Assembly (NCBI GenBank): GCA_009731375.1
Contig: BJOX01000324.1
Location: 335,452-372,476 of the forward strand
Origin: Paulinella micropora
Lineage: Eukaryota > Cercozoa > Imbricatea > Euglyphida
Direction: 5' to 3'
DNA length: 37,025 nucleotides
In this document: positions 1 to 37,025 of the stretch, in pieces
Layout of the letters: every line of letters begins with the position of its first letter
How positions within the stretch are numbered: position 1 is the first letter of the stretch
Position numbers and translations under genes: made by a program
Notes under the pieces: model-generated
The model's input: only the letters and a program-made list of their open reading frames with translations
Database searches by the model: none
Told to the model about the DNA's origin: nothing

Positions 1-478
1 TGTGTGTGTGTCTGTGTGTTGTGTGTGTGTTGTGTGTGTGTGTGTGTGTTGTGTGTGTGTCTGTGTGTGTGTGTCTGTCTGTGTGTCTGTGTGTGTGTCT
101 GTGTGTTGTGTGTGTGTCTGTGTGTGTGTGTGTCTGTGTGTGTGTGTGTGTGTATGTGTGTTTGTGTGTTTGTGTGTCTGTCTGAGTGTCTGAGTATGTA
201 TGTAAGTATGTATGTGTGCGTGTGTGTGTCTGTGTGTGTGTGTGTGTATGTTTGTGTGTGTGTGTGTGTGTGTATGTGTGTGTGTGCGTGAAAGAGAAAG
301 AGGGAGAGAGAGAGAGAGAGACAGACAGACAGAGAAAGAGGACGAGAAAGAGAGAGAGTGAGAGAGAGAGAGAGAGTGTGAGAGAGATGAGAGAGAAAGA
401 GAGAGGGAGAGAGAGAGAGAGAGGAAGAGACAGAGAAAGAGAAAGAGAAAGGAGAGAGAGGGAGAGAGAGAGAGATAG

Positions 479-531
<53 letters not shown>

Positions 532-1330
532 CTCTCGTAGAGAGTCTCTCTCTCTCTCTATATATATATATATCTTCTTCTTCTTCTTCTTCTTTTTCTT
601 CTTCTTCTTCTTCTTCTGCTTCTGCTTCTGCTTCTTCCTCCTCCTCCTCCTCTTCCTCTTCTTCTTCTTCTTCTTCTTCTTCTTCTTCTTCTGTTTCTGC
701 TGCTTCTTTCTTTCTTTCTTCGTTTCTTCCTTTCCTTTCCTTTCCTTTTCTTTCCTTTCCTTTCCTTCTTCCTTTCTTCCTTTCTTGCTTTCTTCCTTTC
801 TTCCTTCCTTCCTTCCTTCCTTCCTTTCTTTCTTTCTTTCTTTCTCTTTTTCTCTTTTTCTCTTTTTTTCTTTCATTCCTTTCCTTTCCTTTCCTTTGTT
901 TCCTTTCCTTTGTTTCCTTTCCTTTCCTTCCTTTCTTTCCTGTCTTTCCTGTCTTTCCTGTCTTGCTTTTCTTGCTTTGTTTGCTTTGTTTGCTTTCTTT
1001 CTTTCTTTCTTTCCTTCTTTCCTTCTTTCCTTTCTTTCCTTTCTTTACTTTCTTTCCTGGCTTTCTTTCCTTTTATCCCTTGTTCATCTTGGTTCCCTCT
1101 TTTCCCCTCTCCTTATGTATGTATGACATATGTACATGCAGGTATGTATCCACGTATGTGTGTATGAAGCAAAACTCTGGCGAGGATTTTTCATCTCCTG
1201 TGACATGCATTCACATAAGGTACATTATATATATATGTATATATATATATATATATGTATATGTACATACATACATACATACATACATGCATATATATAT
1301 ATATATATACATATATGGCATGCAACGTCA
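1..1330 (+). repeat. Microsatellite mosaic (GT)n, (GA)n, (CTT)n, (CTTT/CCTTT)n, (TA)n
   Basis: (GT)n 1-290, (GA)n 291-535, (CTT)n 573-700, (CTTT/CCTTT) 705-1075, (TA)/(TACA) 1205-1315. No gene evidence. The long open frames through it are repeat translations. Confidence 0.95.
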
Positions 1331-1403
1331 GGATAAGTGTCCATGTACAATACATATCATATATTACATGTGCTTACGTATGCATGTACATCTACGTGTC
1401 TAG

Positions 1404-1635
1404 GGTGTGATTGTGGCTATTACTATCATCTGCTGCGTGATCGTGGCGTTGTTATTGTTGATGATGTTGTTGATGTTGGTCTCTCGCTCTTTGCTTGACT
1501 AGGGTGTTCTTGTTGCTGTCCCTATAATTTGCTCGGTGATTGTGGCCTTGTTGTTGTTGATGATTGATGAAATTGCTATTATATGACTAGGTTGTACTTG
1601 TGGCTTTTCCATAGTCTGCTCCGTGATTGCGGCGT

Positions 1636-1673
<38 letters not shown>

Positions 1674-1787
1674 GTGAGGCTACTGTTGTTGTTCTTGTTG
1701 TTGTTCTTGTTGTTGTTATTGTTTCTGTTAAATTACTAGGGTGTGCTGGTGGCAATGCCCTGTTAATCTGTTCCGTGCTTGTGGGGC
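1404..1787 (+). repeat. Four decayed copies of the membrane-helix exon 5' edge
   Basis: Copies at about 1404-1446, 1503-1547, 1590-1634 and 1741-1787 each follow a CTAG and read variants of GVLVAVPIICSVIVALL. (GTT)n and (GAT)n separate them. The first two remain open; the third and fourth carry stops or shifts. The intact exon follows at 1878. Confidence 0.7.
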
Positions 1788-1877
1788 GTTGTTGTTGTTG
1801 TGTTTATGATGATGACAATGATGATGATGATGATGATGATGCTCATCATCATCATCATCATCATGATTCTGTTTTAG

Positions 1878-13182
<11,305 letters not shown>

Positions 13183-13263
13183 ATCATCCTGCACACGTGC
13201 TTCGTTTCGCGCAACTTTACCTTCTAACGATTTTAACGGCTTTGACGGTCTTAACGCGCCCTT

Positions 13264-13443
13264 TCATGCGTTATCACCTTGTGACAACTTCCCCGGAAAC
13301 TTGCCACAGTTTCTCCCGCGGAAACTTACCGTATTTCTTCCGACATAGTCATTTCATGCGTTATCACCTTTGTGACAACTTCCCCGGAAACTTGCCACAG
13401 TTTCTCCCACGCAAACTTACCGTATTTCTTCCGACATAGTCAT
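13264..13443 (+). repeat. 92-bp tandem duplication just after the left gene's stop
   Basis: Two copies (about 13264-13355 and 13356-13443) contain GCGTTATCACCT, CAACTTCCCCGGAAACTTGC and CCGTATTTCTTCCGACATAG. It begins about 80 bp past the TGA, in the probable 3' UTR. Confidence 0.8.
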
Positions 13444-13823
13444 CTGTGCCGGTCTTCTAATTTCTATCTAACCTAGTCACCTGTGCCTGCCTGTGGAGCA
13501 GAGCGTGGGGTGTGTCTACAGTGATCAGCTGTAGGCACGGCAACTTCAAAATGCGCACTTTCCTTGTTGGGGTCACTTAAGGTAGACCCCGGGCCCACAC
13601 CCCTTCTTGAACGAAGGTCCTTGTCTGCGATCCTTTGCACAGGAAACGCTTCAAGGCTCCTAACCCAATTGACGCAGGGCCTCCGCAATGCTTCCCGTCG
13701 TTAACAGGCAACCGTGACCGGGGCGTCCCCCTCTACCGGTCGTAGACGTATGTTTGTGTTTATGTATGAATGTATGTATGTGTGTATGCATGTATGTATG
13801 TACGTATGTATGTATGTGTGTGC

Positions 13824-13886
<63 letters not shown>

Positions 13887-15445
13887 CACAACGCAGAATT
13901 AAACAATAATGAGGACAATTCCCGCCAGTCCAAACTACCGAAGTCAGAAAAGATGTACCGCCCAAAATTGACCCATGTAACGTACGGATATGGGTAGAAC
14001 TGGTAATGGTGAAAAGCTAGTGCCACCCGGCAGTGCCAGACTCGAACAAGTACTAAAATTGACTGCATTAATAACTAATAATACTAATAACAGTAACAAC
14101 TACTACTAACGACGGTAAGTAAGTAATAATGGACATAACTGAGGAGAAAGGGTCTTATAAATGTCCGATGCGTTCAAGCTGAGTGACTCCCAGAAAAAGA
14201 GTTGAAAGAGATGATTTTCAAGTAGATTTTGTTCTTATTTTTAGATCAACGTTTGGGTGACTCGGGTGATTTTCAGATTTTGTATTAAAAATTCAAGTTT
14301 TTGAACTAAGTTTCAAGTTCAAAGTAAGCTAACTGCTATTAATATTAATATCATCATCTGCGTCCGCAAAATGTATTGAAATTTTGCAACTTGAAATGTT
14401 CCAGTTATCTATTAATTTTTTTATTAAAATTTTGCAACTTGAAAAAAAACATCAACTTGTCACAAAATGACTCTGAGACTGCCACCGCCGGTTGAAAAGT
14501 GACAGAAAATCGGAAAATTTTCCGAGTTGAAATTTCCACAAAATCATCTGAAAACTAATTTCTTTTCCCCACTGAAGTTGAACGTAGTTATTAATATTAA
14601 TAACAGTCACGGTAACTTGATTGGTCGGACCACTGCGGGGTAACTTGATTTCAAACTTATCATATGCAGGCCCTGTCCGAGACAGTGAACTACTCTCGGT
14701 AACTCCGGGTGAAGTTACGGACTGTTACGCCAAGCAGTGTAGGACGGTAGTACTGTGTACGCAAGCATTTACGCAAGCACTGTTTAAATATTAGTAACAC
14801 TGATACTTTCCACCCGTAAAGCTGAGTGGGAAGCAGAAGAGATAGAATGGAAGAATCAACTAAGAGGTGAAACGTAAATTTTTTTTAAATTTAGGAGAAA
14901 AAAAAATGATAAATAAAAAATAAAAAATTGCAAAACACACACACACACAAGGGGACTCGGAAAGGTGGAGAATGCAGAGAGGGAGAAGTCACGGTAACAA
15001 GGAAAATCAGAAAAGAAAGGGAAAGAAGAACCAGCCTAGTAAGAGTTCAAAAACAGAGACTCGTTGAAACGGTCAGGAGAAAGAGGGAAAACAAGAGCTG
15101 AAAGAGCAGCCTCGGAGAAGAAACAGAAGAATTCCCACCGCAAGTTTTTATAAGATGCTTGCCACTCATAGGGGTGAGTGGGAAGACGAAGAGATAGAAT
15201 GGAAGAGTTCATTGCCGGTAATACTATTAGTGGTGGGGCAGCTGTCTCTGAGGCAACACTGAAGGGCAGCCCGGTCCTCAGCAAAATCAACTCAGGAGTT
15301 GAATCAGGCAATGGAATTTTGGGAGAAAAAAACTTAAAAAAAAAAAAAAAAAAAAATCATGAAGCCAAATTTTCGCCCAAGTAAAATTCCAATATTATAT
15401 TGATGAATATAAAACATTACAACATGATTATCATTACCCTGGGTC
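13444..15445. other. Intergenic region between convergent genes
   Basis: No exon was supported. It contains (GT)n and (GA)n at 13806-13880, AT-rich sequence with repeated ATTTTGCAACTTGAAA (14386, 14427), and a direct repeat GAGTGGGAAG..GAAGAGATAGAATGGAAGA (14823-14857 and 15174-15208). A 91-codon open frame on the - strand at 15036-15311 has no recognisable product. Confidence 0.5.
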
Positions 15446-31780
<16,335 letters not shown>

Positions 31781-32230
31781 CTGCAATGGAAGAAAAAGGT
31801 GTTGTTAAATGAATAAGTAAACGAAGGAGCGAACGAATGAATAAACCAATTGAAATGAACGAACAAATGCATGATTGAATGAACGAGCGAACGAACGAGC
31901 GAATGAACGAACGAATGAATGAAAGAACGAACGAACGATAGAATCAATGAACTACCTACCTACCTACCTACCTACCTACCTAACTACCTAACTAAATAAC
32001 TAAATAACTACCTAATTACCTAACTTTTCTGCAACACTGACGCCACTTTGACCAACATTCCCGTCCAAATTCAGCGTAGCAATTGAAAATATCGAGTCAG
32101 AAACATAGAGTTTATAATATCTATATCAATTTTGGCATAGCAAACTGTCCTGATCTCGCCCAAATATTTGCCGTTTCCAGCTCGCTACCAACTAAAACTT
32201 GACATAAGAAGTTGAAAGAAAAAGCGTAAC
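31781..32230. other. Region between the helicase exon at 31780 and the right gene
   Basis: (GAAC/GAAT)n 31810-31945, (CTAC)n 31952-32000, then unique AT-rich sequence. The missing first helicase exon and any shared promoter should lie here or just beyond. No convincing start was found. Confidence 0.4.
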
Positions 32231-32647
32231 GCAAATTTGCAGAGAAGAAAGCACCAAACGTTGGGGCTTATGAAAGACATGGAGAAACGAGCGACGACGT
32301 CAAAATTTGTTGCTGGGACTGTGGATGTTGCATATTCGAGTGAATGGTCTCTCGTCGTACCTTGTCACCGGCCAATCGTGTTGGAAGCCGGCGGAGGGGG
32401 AACTTGGCGGTGGACTTTCCGGACAAGCTATGTTCTGTGAGTCTTCTCTACAAAAACCTCCAGCTGCTTGATACATTCTATTGCAGATTTTGCTGTAGTT
32501 TTCTCAAAAGACAATCGGTGGACTGCCCGAACATGAAAAAGACAGCTTAGGAAAACAACTGAACAACTTTTTTGTCAACGACACCGGCGGATGGTAGCTT
32601 TTGCCATTTCTACCCCTCCGGCTTCCTTTTTGTCTTTGGTTTTGCAG

Positions 32648-35771
<3,124 letters not shown>

Positions 35772-35781
35772 GTGCAGTACA

Positions 35782-35813
<32 letters not shown>

Positions 35814-35839
35814 AGAGATTTGAAAGGGATGGAATGATG

Positions 35840-37025
<1,186 letters not shown>

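Noticed and set aside
1-1403. Long open frames made of Cys/Val, Arg/Glu and Ser/Phe runs
   Set aside because: They are translations of (GT)n, (GA)n, (CTT)n and (CTTT)n and have no complex sequence. The same applies to the Ser-Leu, Tyr-Ile, Tyr-Leu-Ser-Ile and poly-Thr frames elsewhere.
32237-32550. Continuous open frame starting MQRRKHQTLGLM as a gene
   Set aside because: It needs alternative frames to meet the next exon and has no clear donor phase. It is kept only as a possible 5' region of the right gene.

Overview
The window is nuclear DNA of an unidentified eukaryote, most likely a protist. Split genes with GT-AG introns, phase-matched exons and an extreme load of simple repeats in the introns show this. 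I cannot name the species. Stop and codon use look standard. Eight runs of N (10 to 711 bases) sit in or beside low-complexity tracts, so array lengths are only as good as the assembly.

Three gene models can be read. (1) The left + strand gene (about 1878-13182) has exons for a polytopic membrane protein with about seven hydrophobic segments, an acidic stretch and a long repeat-rich C-terminal tail. The blocks 3133-8453 and 11420-13182 splice in consistent phase; the join between them is inferred. (2) A - strand gene (31780 down to 15446) encodes a HELQ/Hel308-type superfamily 2 DNA helicase. I could chain 26 exons with matching splice phase over nearly its whole length, about 1,116 residues, from a Ser/Pro-rich, basic N-terminal region through all helicase motifs to the C-terminal domains and an acidic tail. 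Its first exon was not found. (3) A second + strand gene starts near 32.3-32.6 kb and runs divergently from the helicase gene. It encodes another multi-pass membrane protein and is open at the right edge.

Between genes 1 and 2 lies an AT-rich intergenic stretch (13183-15445) with a 92-bp tandem duplication and a diverged direct repeat. A dispersed repeat family with a (TAA)n end lies reversed in an intron of gene 1 (about 4120-5400) and forward, with internal tandem units, in the large helicase intron (23895-25115). A short Ty3/gypsy-like reverse transcriptase remnant lies at 2198-2350.

The most striking signal is a recurring architecture at about 16 exon-intron junctions in genes 1 and 2. 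The edge of an exon, together with its splice site, is copied one to five times into the adjoining intron, and each copy is separated by microsatellite DNA. Copies of an exon's 3' end with its donor always lie downstream of the intact exon. Copies of a 5' end with its acceptor always lie upstream. Helicase motifs I, Ia, Ib, II, III and IVa are all affected. Microsatellite-poor introns can be as short as 29 or 43 nt, whereas the stuttered introns reach 0.5-1 kb or more. This suggests introns that grow by repeated tandem duplication of their own boundaries.
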